From: Alphaproteobacteria bacterium
Lineage (GTDB): Bacteria; Pseudomonadota; Alphaproteobacteria; Micavibrionales; Micavibrionaceae
Assembly: GCA_021776025.1 (NCBI GenBank)
Contig: JAJFGR010000018.1
Span: 1-64,000 of the forward strand
Length of the DNA: 64,000 nucleotides
Direction of reading: 5' to 3'
A program made the translations under genes and the position numbers. The notes under the pieces were generated by a model. It worked only from the letters and a program-made list of their open reading frames with translations. It did not search any database and was not told the origin of the DNA. Within the stretch, counting starts at the first letter, position 1; each line of letters begins with the position of its first letter. Below are positions 7,995 to 16,356 of this stretch, in pieces.

Positions 7995-8762
7995 ATGGCA
8001 AAACCCATTCAAATTCTCGCTGGTGAAAGCCAATATATTCAAGGACTGTTTTCACGGCCCGATGAGGAGGCGCTTGATAGAGCAGACCAATTCCTCATTA
8101 TCATGGTGCACGGTTTTCCGGGTAATAAAGATACGCATGAAAATGTTTTTCAAAGCTTAGAGGATGTGGCCGCCGCTAAAAATTATCATAGTTTTCGTTT
8201 TGATTTCCGGGGCTGCGGCGAAAGTGATGGCCGTGAAGAAGACTTTACGCTCGATAGCGCTTCTGAGGATTTGCGAAATGTTATAGATTGGGCGAAAGAC
8301 CAAGGCTACAAACGCTTTGTTTTTGTTTGTGAGGGCCTCGGCGTTCCCATCACGTTTATGAATGCGCCAGAACAAACATTATGCTTCATAACTTTATGGC
8401 CGATGCTGGATATGAAGCGCATAGCTGTAAAGAACTTCAAGTCTGATGACATTGAGAAAGAATGGAAGAAGGCCGGTTATGCGATTCTAAACGAACACCG
8501 GATTGGTATATCTTTTATCGAACAGCTGCAGGAAGCCGAAATTACGGGCGCGGTTAAGGATCTGAATAAACCTATACTTGTGATGCATGGGGCACAGGAC
8601 GAGGTTTCGCCGATTGATCAGCTGGATATTATCCGGGCGCACGCCAATGCTAGGCGCGTGGAGATTACCAGCTTTCAAGATGGAACCCATGGTCTGCCGC
8701 AGCTAAACCACCGTAAAACCATGTTTTACCATATTCTGCAATTTATCGAAAAATATACCTGA
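7995..8762 (+). CDS. Alpha/beta-hydrolase-fold protein lacking the serine nucleophile
   Basis: The 255 residues carry the fold markers of a serine hydrolase: the oxyanion-side HGFPGNKDTHENVF, FDFRGCGESDG, the acid-loop segment MHGAQDEVSP and the late His in DGTHGLP. Where the nucleophile elbow GxSxG should stand the sequence reads FVCEGLGVP, with Gly in the place of Ser. It may therefore be a non-catalytic relative or use another residue. The ATG at 7995 is chosen over an upstream frame opening at 7947 inside polA. It follows polA closely and is probably cotranscribed. Confidence 0.75.
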   Translation: MAKPIQILAGESQYIQGLFSRPDEEALDRADQFLIIMVHGFPGNKDTHENVFQSLEDVAAAKNYHSFRFDFRGCGESDGREEDFTLDSASEDLRNVIDWAKDQGYKRFVFVCEGLGVPITFMNAPEQTLCFITLWPMLDMKRIAVKNFKSDDIEKEWKKAGYAILNEHRIGISFIEQLQEAEITGAVKDLNKPILVMHGAQDEVSPIDQLDIIRAHANARRVEITSFQDGTHGLPQLNHRKTMFYHILQFIEKYT

Positions 8763-8829
8763 TAATTAAAAAGCGTCAAACGGTTGACGGCCCGCAAAGC
8801 AAAACAACGTTTTATTTGCTTCTAAAAAT

Positions 8830-8856
8830 ACGAACAACGCCAAGGCGTTGCTTCGT
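8830..8856. repeat. Imperfect inverted repeat (hairpin) downstream of the hydrolase-like gene
   Basis: ACGAACAACGCC and GGCGTTGCTTCGT form an 11-bp hairpin with a small bulge and a 2-nt loop. A second, shorter perfect hairpin (CGTCAA / TTGACG, 8774-8789) lies just upstream. Neither has a T-run. They sit between the hydrolase-like gene and the rpmI promoter and may act in Rho-dependent or processing-type 3'-end formation. Confidence 0.4.
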
Positions 8857-8887
8857 GTCGCGGGCTCTTTAGATGTGCATTTTATGC

Positions 8888-8917
8888 TTGCATTTACGCC
8901 TATATTGGCGCTATAAA
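8888..8917 (+). promoter_or_regulatory. Likely promoter of rpmI-rplT
   Basis: TTGCAT at 8888-8893 and TATAAA at 8912-8917 are separated by 18 nt, close to the housekeeping sigma pattern. This leaves a leader of about 70 nt before rpmI. Inferred by eye only. Confidence 0.45.
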
Positions 8918-8993
8918 CCCGCATACGAACAGATGGTCTGGCGAGTACGGCTGCCTCGGTCATCAAATAACAACCCTTTTTAGGAGACAGCAA

Positions 8994-9251
8994 ATGCCGA
9001 AAATGAAGACCAAATCTGGTGCCAAGAAGCGATTCCGCGTCACCAGTAGTGGCAAAGTTAAGGTCAAACAGGCCAAAATGCGCCACATGCAAATGAATAA
9101 ACCAAAATCCATGAAACGTAAGGCCAAAAGCGGTAAAACATTATGTGCTGCTGATGAACGCAAAGTATTGCGTAATTTTCTGCCTTATCTTCGTAAGAAA
9201 AAGAAGACAGCCGCTGAAAAAGCTGCTGCAAAATCAGGAGGAGCTAAGTAA
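8994..9251 (+). CDS. rpmI: 50S ribosomal protein L35
   Basis: Small basic protein of the large subunit. The N terminus [16 protein letters not shown] is the L35 signature and [14 protein letters not shown] follows. At 85 residues it is about 20 longer than usual. The extra part is a Lys/Ala-rich tail ([16 protein letters not shown]). The SD is AGGAGA. The stop codon shares a base with the rplT start (TAATG), giving translational coupling. No infC gene lies upstream, unlike the common infC-rpmI-rplT order. Confidence 0.97.
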   Translation: MPKMKTKSGAKKRFRVTSSGKVKVKQAKMRHMQMNKPKSMKRKAKSGKTLCAADERKVLRNFLPYLRKKKKTAAEKAAAKSGGAK

Positions 9252-9646
9252 TGGCACGCGTTAAAGGAGGCCCTCGCGCCCATGCGAGACACAGAAAAGT
9301 TATCAAAGCCGCCAAAGGTTACTACGGCCGCCGGAAAAGTTGTTTCCGCACCGCAGTACAGGCTGTTGAGAAAGCAGGTCAATATGCTTATCGCGACCGC
9401 CGCGTCAAGAAACGTGAATTCCGCAAATTGTGGGTTCAGCGTATCAATGCGGCTGCCCGTTTACATGACATGACATACTCAACGCTTATTCACGGCTTGA
9501 AACTGGCTGGTATTGAATTGGACCGTAAATCTCTATCAGAGATTGCGATTCACGACGAGAAAGGCTTTGCAGCTATTGCTAAGCAAGCCCAAGCGGCCCT
9601 GGCGAAAGCGCCAATCCACGCACCGGTTGAGAAAGCTGCTGCGTAA
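9251..9646 (+). CDS. rplT: 50S ribosomal protein L20
   Basis: rRNA-binding large-subunit protein essential for early assembly. The N terminus [18 protein letters not shown] and the following [17 protein letters not shown] are typical. The C-terminal 15 residues are an Ala-rich extension ([14 protein letters not shown]). It starts at the ATG overlapping the rpmI stop, and a terminator follows within 25 nt. Confidence 0.97.
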   Translation: MARVKGGPRAHARHRKVIKAAKGYYGRRKSCFRTAVQAVEKAGQYAYRDRRVKKREFRKLWVQRINAAARLHDMTYSTLIHGLKLAGIELDRKSLSEIAIHDEKGFAAIAKQAQAALAKAPIHAPVEKAAA

Positions 9647-9667
9647 GGCTTTAAGCATATCGAATTC

Positions 9668-9697
9668 AAAAGGCCCCTCTTCGGATGGGCCTTTTTT
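9668..9697 (+). terminator. Terminator of the rpmI-rplT operon
   Basis: AAAAGGCCC (9668-9676) pairs with GGGCCTTTT (9687-9695) around the loop CTCTTCGGAT, and the T-run extends to 9697. Confidence 0.85.
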
Positions 9698-9733
9698 GTT
9701 GCAGTAAGGACCCCTTATGTGGCATGAATTATT

Positions 9734-10462
9734 ATGTTAAAAATAACACCCGCAATCAGCAAAGCCATCATCGGCCCCTTTAATACAACCGTTGGTCAGG
9801 AGGCTTACATAGAATTTCAGGCCCAAGGCGCTGCGAATGTGACTTTCTTGTTAGACCCTCACACTGAACAGTATCTCCAGGGCCTTATTACCACATGCGC
9901 TAACAAAGAGCAGGTTGTGACGGCTCTTCATAGTGAAAAACCCTATATTAAAAAATATTTGAACGATAAATATAAAAACGACGACAGCCCTGATGATCTT
10001 TTTAATTTTAGTGTTGAGCGCGTGAGCGTAGGAGAAAAATTAAACACTCTTCAAAATGATGAAGTTATTGCCGGTCCGTATGAAGCAGAGGTTTCGCATT
10101 CACATCCCGGGACTATGGGCGTTGATTACACACCGCATGTGCATATATCTCAAATTTCGTTTCGTTTAAAATCACTTGGCGACGAAGCTATTAACGTTAG
10201 TGAGGAAGCTTCTGAAGCGCTTCATGAAAGCTTGCGTGAGATTTTATCGCGCAACTTTCTCTGCACCAGTATGGAAGCAATAGGCCAAAATCTTTTTGCT
10301 CATATTGATGAAAAAGTAACAACGCTTAAACAAGACGGCACATTCTCTGATGATTTCCAATTACAAGCTGTTGAAGTTAAAGCGCCGTATAAAGGCGATT
10401 ATGATCACCCTAACACGCCAGTTATTTTTATCACCGAACGTGCACCTGATATTGCCGCCTAG
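9734..10462 (+). CDS. Hypothetical protein, 242 residues
   Basis: I do not recognise this protein. It is soluble and acidic, with no signal peptide. A His-containing stretch (SHSHPGTMGVDYTPHVHISQ, about residues 121-140) stands out and could bind metal, but I cannot link it to a family. It starts about 40 nt after the rplT terminator, so it probably has its own promoter. Codon use is more AT-rich than the ribosomal genes beside it. Function unknown. Confidence 0.6.
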   Translation: MLKITPAISKAIIGPFNTTVGQEAYIEFQAQGAANVTFLLDPHTEQYLQGLITTCANKEQVVTALHSEKPYIKKYLNDKYKNDDSPDDLFNFSVERVSVGEKLNTLQNDEVIAGPYEAEVSHSHPGTMGVDYTPHVHISQISFRLKSLGDEAINVSEEASEALHESLREILSRNFLCTSMEAIGQNLFAHIDEKVTTLKQDGTFSDDFQLQAVEVKAPYKGDYDHPNTPVIFITERAPDIAA

Positions 10463-10494
10463 TTTTTTACGCGTGCGTCTCTATACTCCTGAAC

Positions 10495-11169
10495 ATGAAA
10501 AAACTCTCCAAAAAACTATGGGTCTTTGACTGGAACGGTACGATATTGGCTGACACAGTGCCGAGCTGGAAAGCGGGCAATGTATGTCTGGAGTTTTACG
10601 GGGCAAAGCCGATTAGCCTGAAGGAGCACCGGGAGACCTTTATTTTCCCAATCCTGCCGTTTTATGAGATCCACGGGGTGAGCGCAGAAACGGTTCTGGA
10701 GCGCCGGGATGAAGGCAATGAAGTCTTCCAAAGCCATTATGAACGCTATGCCGCGAATACCCGCACGCGCCACGGTGCCCGTGCACTGTTGGAGCATTTA
10801 AAATTGCAAAATGCAGAGTGCATTATCCTGTCGAATTATCAGACCGATAAAATTGAAGGCCATTTAAAACGCCTTAAGCTCGATCATTATTTCAAATATG
10901 TGTCCGCCCATGATTGCGGCGGTACAACCATCCTGCAAAGCACCACGAAGGTTTTACGGCTCAAAGATTACATGGAAACTTATGGGCATGCGCCGGAAGA
11001 CACCGTGATTATTGGTGATACAATGGAAGAGCCGGAGATCGCCCGCGCGCTGGGCATCACCTCCATCGGCATTACAGATGGCTATATTTCGCGTAAGCGC
11101 TTAGTTGAAGCTATGCCAAAGTACATTGTCACCCGGCTGGATAAAATTAAATTTCTTATCGGAGGGTAA
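10495..11169 (+). CDS. HAD-superfamily phosphatase
   Basis: Cytoplasmic phosphate-ester hydrolase of the haloacid dehalogenase superfamily. Motif I is WVFDWNGTIL. The nucleophilic Asp is present, but the +2 residue is Asn instead of the more common Asp, a variant seen in some HAD groups. Motif II is IILSNYQ, and motif IV is VIIGDTMEEPEIARALG. A helical cap lies between motifs I and II. The substrate cannot be told. The last 69 nt overlap the convergent PIN-domain gene. Confidence 0.8.
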   Translation: MKKLSKKLWVFDWNGTILADTVPSWKAGNVCLEFYGAKPISLKEHRETFIFPILPFYEIHGVSAETVLERRDEGNEVFQSHYERYAANTRTRHGARALLEHLKLQNAECIILSNYQTDKIEGHLKRLKLDHYFKYVSAHDCGGTTILQSTTKVLRLKDYMETYGHAPEDTVIIGDTMEEPEIARALGITSIGITDGYISRKRLVEAMPKYIVTRLDKIKFLIGG

Positions 11170-11676
11170 CGACACGATCTGCGCCTTAAGACCCGGCATA
11201 TTCGGCGGAATAAATATCGCCTCTTCTCTGAGCACCGGCCCGGCAGCGTGAGAAAATTGGAAAAATGCATCATCAGGATAAATAAATTCCTGCGGCTTGA
11301 GCGTTATCGTTTCGCCATAGTTTGGAATGTCTAAAACATCTTTATCACCCGAAATCAGGTAATTTGCACCAACGGCATGCGAAAGGGCGAACAGCATATT
11401 GTCTTTAGGATCACGACAAAGATCGACACAGCCCCGCACATCCCAAAGTTGGGAAACGTCCTTGATGCTCTGCAATAGATCTATGCGTTCTTCCAGGGGT
11501 TTAATATGATCAAACTTTTTATCCAGAAATATCCTAGCTAATTCCCTCAAAGTATCAGGACTCTGAAAAATTGTGTGTTTAGTATGAGCGAAGCGTAACG
11601 TTCTCTCTACAGCCCGGCTTTGAAAGATTGCTGCACTTACATAGACATTCGTGTCAATAACCAGCCTACTCATCAT
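11101..11676 (-). CDS. PIN-domain ribonuclease, putative toxin
   Basis: Probable Mg-dependent endoribonuclease toxin of the COG1569 type. Acidic catalytic residues are visible in MSRLVIDTNVYVS, LRELARIF and CRDPKDNMLFAL, with LISGDKDVL completing the quartet. The domain ends near residue 140 at the usual TLKPQEFIYP. About 50 further residues form an extension that overlaps the convergent HAD gene. The ATG lies inside the last codons of the upstream acidic gene (ATGATGAGTAG), as is typical of toxin-antitoxin pairs. The ATG at 11671-11673 is an alternative. Confidence 0.75.
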   Translation of the reverse strand: MMSRLVIDTNVYVSAAIFQSRAVERTLRFAHTKHTIFQSPDTLRELARIFLDKKFDHIKPLEERIDLLQSIKDVSQLWDVRGCVDLCRDPKDNMLFALSHAVGANYLISGDKDVLDIPNYGETITLKPQEFIYPDDAFFQFSHAAGPVLREEAIFIPPNMPGLKAQIVSLPSDKKFNFIQPGDNVLWHSFN

Positions 11677-11983
11677 CGTCTTCCAGAATTTTTTGAACAA
11701 CTTTGTCTAAGAATTCATCTCTTTGTGCTTTTTCTTTTTTTTCCGTTTCGGATAGACGGCCTTCTTTGGTTTTTATGCGCTCTTCTTTAAGTTCAGCGAA
11801 CAGATCTTCAAGATCTTGCTCCGTAAAACCGCTGCGCTGCGCTGCCTCCGCAAAATCGTCAAATTTGCCGAAAAGCGCGTCAACTTTCTTAAGCCGCGCC
11901 TCTTCTATAAGGTCGGAATCTTTGTTCTCAAGTTTATTGTCGAAGCGCCTTTTAAGCACCTTATCGTTCTTATTTTCTACCAT
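11666..11983 (-). CDS. Charged small protein, probable antitoxin of the PIN toxin
   Basis: A 105-residue, very charged, largely helical protein (LIEEARLKKVDALFGKFDD; LEDLFAELKEERIK) ending in the acidic KILEDDDE. No DNA-binding motif is recognised. The assignment rests on context: it is directly upstream of and overlapping the PIN gene on the same strand, a standard antitoxin-toxin order. It could also be an unrelated coiled-coil protein. Confidence 0.55.
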   Translation of the reverse strand: MVENKNDKVLKRRFDNKLENKDSDLIEEARLKKVDALFGKFDDFAEAAQRSGFTEQDLEDLFAELKEERIKTKEGRLSETEKKEKAQRDEFLDKVVQKILEDDDE

Positions 11984-12075
11984 TTCGCTATCCTTTGTTG
12001 CAATTTTTTACCATAAATACAAAACCTTGTCAAAAACGCTTGGTCTGCTTGGATCATAGTGCTAATAAAACATTC

Positions 12076-13173
12076 ATGACTGATATCAATGCTTTAAAAA
12101 CTGAACTGACAAGTGAAATTGAGGGTGCTGGCGATTTGCAGACCCTTGATGAAGTGCGCGTGGCCGTGCTGGGTAAAAAGGGTAGGATTACGGCGCTCAT
12201 GAAAACGCTTGGCAGTATGGACCCGGAAGAGCGCAAAACAACGGGCGCGGCGCTTAACGCGCTTAAAGATGAGATTGCCGATTTGATCAAATCTCAAGAG
12301 CGCGCGCTTAAAAAACAAGACATGGATCAGCGCCTGAGCACTGAAGGCGAAGACATTACTCTTTCCGCCCGGCAAGCGCCCCACGGTAAAATTCATCCGA
12401 TTTCACAAACGATGGAAGAGATGGTGGGTATTTTCGGCTCTATGGGTTTTACGGTTGCAGAAGGCCCGGATATTGAAGATGACTTTCACAATTTCACAGC
12501 GCTGAACTTTTCGCCCGGTCACCCGGCGCGCGAAATGCAGGACACATTCTTTCTGCCTGAAGATGACGGCGAAGAAGGCGAATACGCTAAAAAGCTTTTG
12601 CGCACCCACACCTCGAGCGTGCAGATCCGCCACATGGAAAGCGGCGAGCCGCCGTATAAAATTGTGTGCTTTGGCCGCACTTACCGCTCAGATTACGACA
12701 TGACGCACACACCGATGTTCCACCAGATGGAGGGGCTATTCATTGATAAAGATGTGAATATGGGCCATCTCAAAGGCTGCCTGACGGATTTTGTCCGGGC
12801 GTATTTTAAGCTTGATGATCTGCCGGTGCGTTTCCGTCCATCATTCTTCCCGTTTGTTGAACCGGGCGCGGAAGTTGATATTGGTTACACTAAAAAGCCA
12901 GATGGCGGAATCAAGCTTGGCAAAGCGCCGGACGGGCAAGAGCAGCAATGGATGGAGGTTCTGGGCGCCGGGATGGTGCATCCGAACGTGCTAAAAAATT
13001 GCGGCGTTGACCCGGATGAATATCAAGGCTTTGCTTTCGGTATGGGGATTGAACGCCTGACGATGCTGAAATACGGCATTCCGGATTTACGGACATTTTT
13101 CGAATGTGATACGCGCTGGCTCGAGCATTACGGTTTTGATCCGCTGGATCGTCCAAACACAACAACACGCTAA
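12076..13173 (+). CDS. pheS: Phenylalanyl-tRNA synthetase alpha subunit
   Basis: Catalytic subunit that activates Phe and charges tRNA-Phe as an alpha2-beta2 enzyme. The N-terminal coiled coil (about 1-85) is followed by the class II core: HPISQTMEEMVGIFGSMGF, FHNFTALNFSPGHPAR, motif 2 near KIVCFGRTYRSD, MFHQMEGLFID and motif 3 GFAFGMGIERLTML. The frame extends upstream to 11995. The ATG at 12076 is preferred because it gives the normal N terminus (MTDINALKTELTSE) and length of 365 residues. Confidence 0.96.
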   Translation: MTDINALKTELTSEIEGAGDLQTLDEVRVAVLGKKGRITALMKTLGSMDPEERKTTGAALNALKDEIADLIKSQERALKKQDMDQRLSTEGEDITLSARQAPHGKIHPISQTMEEMVGIFGSMGFTVAEGPDIEDDFHNFTALNFSPGHPAREMQDTFFLPEDDGEEGEYAKKLLRTHTSSVQIRHMESGEPPYKIVCFGRTYRSDYDMTHTPMFHQMEGLFIDKDVNMGHLKGCLTDFVRAYFKLDDLPVRFRPSFFPFVEPGAEVDIGYTKKPDGGIKLGKAPDGQEQQWMEVLGAGMVHPNVLKNCGVDPDEYQGFAFGMGIERLTMLKYGIPDLRTFFECDTRWLEHYGFDPLDRPNTTTR

Positions 13174-13185
13174 AAGGCCTTTCAT

Positions 13186-13623
13186 ATGGCTGTAAAAATC
13201 CGTCCGATTGAGAATAGAGATTTCCCCGATTGGTTACCGCTTTGGGATGGTAATAATCTTGGCACGCGGGATGAAGAAGTGACATCTGAAACCTGGTCAC
13301 GCCTTACTGACCAAGACTTTTCTGTACACGGATTGGTAGCCGAGAGTGATGGAAAGCTGGTGGGCTTGGTTCATTATATTGTGCATCCAACAACGGGCAG
13401 TTTGAAAGATGTATGTTACATGCAGGATGTCTATGTGGAGCCTTCTGAGCGCCGCAACGGAATTGCAAAAAAGCTGCTGAGAGAATTGGCTATAATTGGC
13501 CAAAAAGATAAAAAGTGGGCCCGCATTTACTGGCTGGCGGAAGCTGATAATGAGGCTGCACAAAAACTTTATGAAACGGTTGGTGTGAAGCTCAATTTTA
13601 CGCTACATATGATGGCTTTATAG
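13186..13623 (+). CDS. GNAT-family N-acetyltransferase between pheS and pheT
   Basis: Acetyl-CoA-dependent acetyltransferase with unknown acceptor. The 145 residues contain the acetyl-CoA loop in EPSERRNGIAKKLLRELA (R/Q-x-x-G-x-A form), preceded by the beta-4 strand VCYMQDVYVEP and followed by IYWLAEADNEAAQKLYETVG. The gene sits 12 nt after pheS and 18 nt before pheT, so all three are surely cotranscribed. Whether it has a role linked to the synthetase is open. Confidence 0.82.
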   Translation: MAVKIRPIENRDFPDWLPLWDGNNLGTRDEEVTSETWSRLTDQDFSVHGLVAESDGKLVGLVHYIVHPTTGSLKDVCYMQDVYVEPSERRNGIAKKLLRELAIIGQKDKKWARIYWLAEADNEAAQKLYETVGVKLNFTLHMMAL

Positions 13624-13641
13624 AACTATGGATATAAAATA

Positions 13642-16032
13642 ATGAAATTCACGCTGAGCTGGCTTAAGCGCCATTTGGACACGGATGCATCTCTTAAGGA
13701 GATTTCGGACACTTTGACCGCGATTGGGCTCGAAGTTGAAGAAATTACCGATCAGGGACGCGATTTTGCGCCTTTTACGGTGGCGAAGGTCGAAAAAGCT
13801 GAAAAGCATCCAGATGCGGATAAGCTGCGCGTTTGCACGGTGAAAACAGCCGATCATGGAACGGTGCAGGTTGTTTGTGGCGCGCCGAATGCGAAAACCG
13901 GGATGAAAGCGATTTTTGCTCCCGATGGATCGTATATTCCCGGGCTTGATGTCACATTAAAAGCCACCAAAATTCGCGGTGTCGAGAGCAACGGCATGCT
14001 GGTTTCTGAAAAAGAGATGTGCCTGTCGGATGAGCATAACGGCATTATCGAGCTGGATGATAAATACGAGATTGGTACGCCGATGGCGGAAGTCTTTGGG
14101 CTCGATGATCCGGTGATTGAAATTGCGCTTACCCCCAACCGTGCAGATTGCGCCGGGATTTACGGGATTGCGCGGGATTTAGCGGCGGCCGGTTTAGGAA
14201 CATTGAAACCTCTGGATATTAAACCGGTTAAAAGCGCGCGGGAATTCCCAGCGAAGATAACAATTGATGATAAAGATGGCTGCCCGATGTTTGTTGGGCG
14301 CTACGTTAAGGGCGTGAAGAACGGGCCGTCCCCGGAATGGTTGCAGAAACAATTAAAGGCTATCGGCCTTCGCCCGATTTCGGCGTTGGTGGATATTACG
14401 AATTTCATCACGATGGATCAGGCGCGGCCGCTGCATGCTTATGATGCGAAAAAGCTGCAAGGTGATGTCCGTGTTGGCACATCGAAGGGCGGAGAAGAGC
14501 TCGAAGCGCTGAATGATAAGACCTATGAGCTGGTGGAAGGCGCGGTGACGATTAATGATGACAGCGGGGTTATCGGTCTTGGCGGCGTTGTTGGCGGAGC
14601 ATCGACAGGCTGCGATGAGAATACCGAGAATGTTTTGTTGGAAGCGGCGTATTTTGCGCCTGAACGCATTGCGCGCACTGGCCGTGACCAAGGCGTAGAG
14701 AGTGATGCGCGATATCGTTTCGAGCGCGGCGCCGATCCGGAATTTGTGGTGGCCGGTATGGAATTATTTACAAATATGGTGCTAGAAATTTGCGGCGGTG
14801 AAGCCAGTGAGGTTTTTGTCGCTGGAGGCGTGCCTGAATGGAAACGCACAATCGAATATGACCCTGCTTATTGCAAACAGTTGATCGGCATAGATGTGCC
14901 TAAAGATCGCCAAATAGAGATTCTGAAATCCCTCGGTTTTGAAGTGAAGGCTTCCAAAATTACGCCGCCATCATGGCGCGGGGATGTTTTTGGCAAGGCG
15001 GATATTACGGAAGAAATTGCGCGGATTGTTGGGTTTGATAAGATCCCAGCTTTGTCAGTTGAAGGCCCGGTTATTCCGACGCCAGCGGATACAATTTTGG
15101 GCAGCGCGATGCGCAAAGCGCGTGCGGCACTGGCGGCGCGGGGCCTGCATGAATGTGTGACATGGTCTTTCCTTGCTAAGGATCAGGCGCAGGCCTTTGG
15201 TGCAAACGATAACCAGATCGCGGCGCTGACATTGCAGAATCCGATTTCATCCGAGATGGATGTGATGCGCCCGAGCATTTTACCGAATTTAATTGAAGCA
15301 GCAGAGCGGAATGAGGCGCGCGGGTTTGCGGGCGCGGCGCTTTGTGAAGTTGGGCCCGTTTATGGCGGGGTGAAACCGGATGACCAGCGAATAGTGGCGG
15401 CGGGCATTCGCAGCGGATCAAACGCGGCGCGGCATTGGGCGGATGAAAACGCGGCCCGCAGCGTTGATCTTTATGACGCGAAGGCTGATGCGATTGCGGC
15501 GCTGGAAGCGTGCGGCGCGCCGGGCGCGAATGCGCAGATTTCAGCGGATGCGCCGGAATATTATCATCCGGGCAGATCGGGCGTTTTGCGCTTGGGCAAA
15601 AATGTGCTGGCGACATTTGGTGAAATTCACCCCAGCATTTTGGATGAGATGGGGATTAAGTTCCCGGTCGTGGGATTTGAAATCATGCTCGATAACATTC
15701 CACAGGCAAAAAAGAAGGGCACGGAAAAATCTATGCTGAAGCTAGAGCCGCTGCAGCCTTTGACCCGCGATTTTGCATTTCTGGTTGATGAGAATGTGAG
15801 CGCGAATGATTTGCTCCGCGCCGCAACAGCCGCGGATAAAGCGCTGATTACCGATGCGTCGATCTTTGATATTTATCAGGGTAAAGGCGTGGAAGATGGC
15901 GAAAAATCTGTTGCGCTGTCGATTACCATTCAGCCGAAAGGCGAGAGCCTGACCGATAAAGACCTTGAAGCTTTGAGCGAAAAAGTCACGACCCTAGTGA
16001 TGGAAAAGACCGGCGGAGTTTTGCGGGGTTAA
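13642..16032 (+). CDS. pheT: Phenylalanyl-tRNA synthetase beta subunit
   Basis: Structural, editing and tRNA-binding subunit of PheRS. In the 796 residues one sees the N-terminal B1 part (MKFTLSWLKRHLDTDASL), the EMAP-like tRNA-binding domain about 40-150 (VAKVEKAEKHPDADKLRVCT), the B3/B4 editing domain (LVDITNFITMDQARPLHAYD), the B5 region, the catalytic-like B6/B7 part, and the C-terminal anticodon-binding FDX-ACB domain (LEPLQPLTRDFAFLVDE). The stop codon interlocks with that of the convergent gene in TTAA. Confidence 0.97.
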   Translation: MKFTLSWLKRHLDTDASLKEISDTLTAIGLEVEEITDQGRDFAPFTVAKVEKAEKHPDADKLRVCTVKTADHGTVQVVCGAPNAKTGMKAIFAPDGSYIPGLDVTLKATKIRGVESNGMLVSEKEMCLSDEHNGIIELDDKYEIGTPMAEVFGLDDPVIEIALTPNRADCAGIYGIARDLAAAGLGTLKPLDIKPVKSAREFPAKITIDDKDGCPMFVGRYVKGVKNGPSPEWLQKQLKAIGLRPISALVDITNFITMDQARPLHAYDAKKLQGDVRVGTSKGGEELEALNDKTYELVEGAVTINDDSGVIGLGGVVGGASTGCDENTENVLLEAAYFAPERIARTGRDQGVESDARYRFERGADPEFVVAGMELFTNMVLEICGGEASEVFVAGGVPEWKRTIEYDPAYCKQLIGIDVPKDRQIEILKSLGFEVKASKITPPSWRGDVFGKADITEEIARIVGFDKIPALSVEGPVIPTPADTILGSAMRKARAALAARGLHECVTWSFLAKDQAQAFGANDNQIAALTLQNPISSEMDVMRPSILPNLIEAAERNEARGFAGAALCEVGPVYGGVKPDDQRIVAAGIRSGSNAARHWADENAARSVDLYDAKADAIAALEACGAPGANAQISADAPEYYHPGRSGVLRLGKNVLATFGEIHPSILDEMGIKFPVVGFEIMLDNIPQAKKKGTEKSMLKLEPLQPLTRDFAFLVDENVSANDLLRAATAADKALITDASIFDIYQGKGVEDGEKSVALSITIQPKGESLTDKDLEALSEKVTTLVMEKTGGVLRG

Positions 16033-16343
16033 TCCTCTGGTTCTAGATAAGGTGCATCGCCGCTTTTCTGTTTTTCTTTTTGTAAAACTAGTTTGAATTT
16101 AAAATACAAATACAAACCAACCTGCCCTAATAACAAGATGGCAACAAAAATAACTGTGTAATTTAGAGGAAAGTCGAACTGTATACTGCCGAAAACAGCT
16201 CCAGCCAATAGGACTAAGGTATAAATTGTAAAAAATAAATCAAGAAGAGCATCACCAATCGCCCGTAAGATCATGGGCAAGCATATAATTATACCGCCAA
16301 ACAAAATGCCAAGAACAATTAAACCGAGAATTATTGTACTCAT
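16029..16343 (-). CDS. Small integral membrane protein
   Basis: A 104-residue protein that I do not recognise. Three hydrophobic segments are visible at about residues 4-26, 36-54 and 62-84 (LNYTVIFVAILLLGQVGLYL), followed by a short charged cytoplasmic-looking tail. It lies 13 nt downstream of the acyl-CoA ligase gene on the same strand and is probably cotranscribed. Its stop codon shares TTAA with pheT. Confidence 0.65.
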   Translation of the reverse strand: MSTIILGLIVLGILFGGIIICLPMILRAIGDALLDLFFTIYTLVLLAGAVFGSIQFDFPLNYTVIFVAILLLGQVGLYLYFKFKLVLQKEKQKSGDAPYLEPED

Positions 16344-16356
16344 ATTTTAGCTCCTT

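Noticed and set aside
8763-8993. infC or another small gene between the hydrolase-like gene and rpmI
   Set aside because: No frame with IF3 sequence exists; the stretch holds hairpins and a likely promoter only.
15176-15616. 146-codon Pro/Arg/His-rich frame on the minus strand
   Set aside because: Antisense to pheT, with composition typical of a complementary frame of a GC-rich codon pattern.
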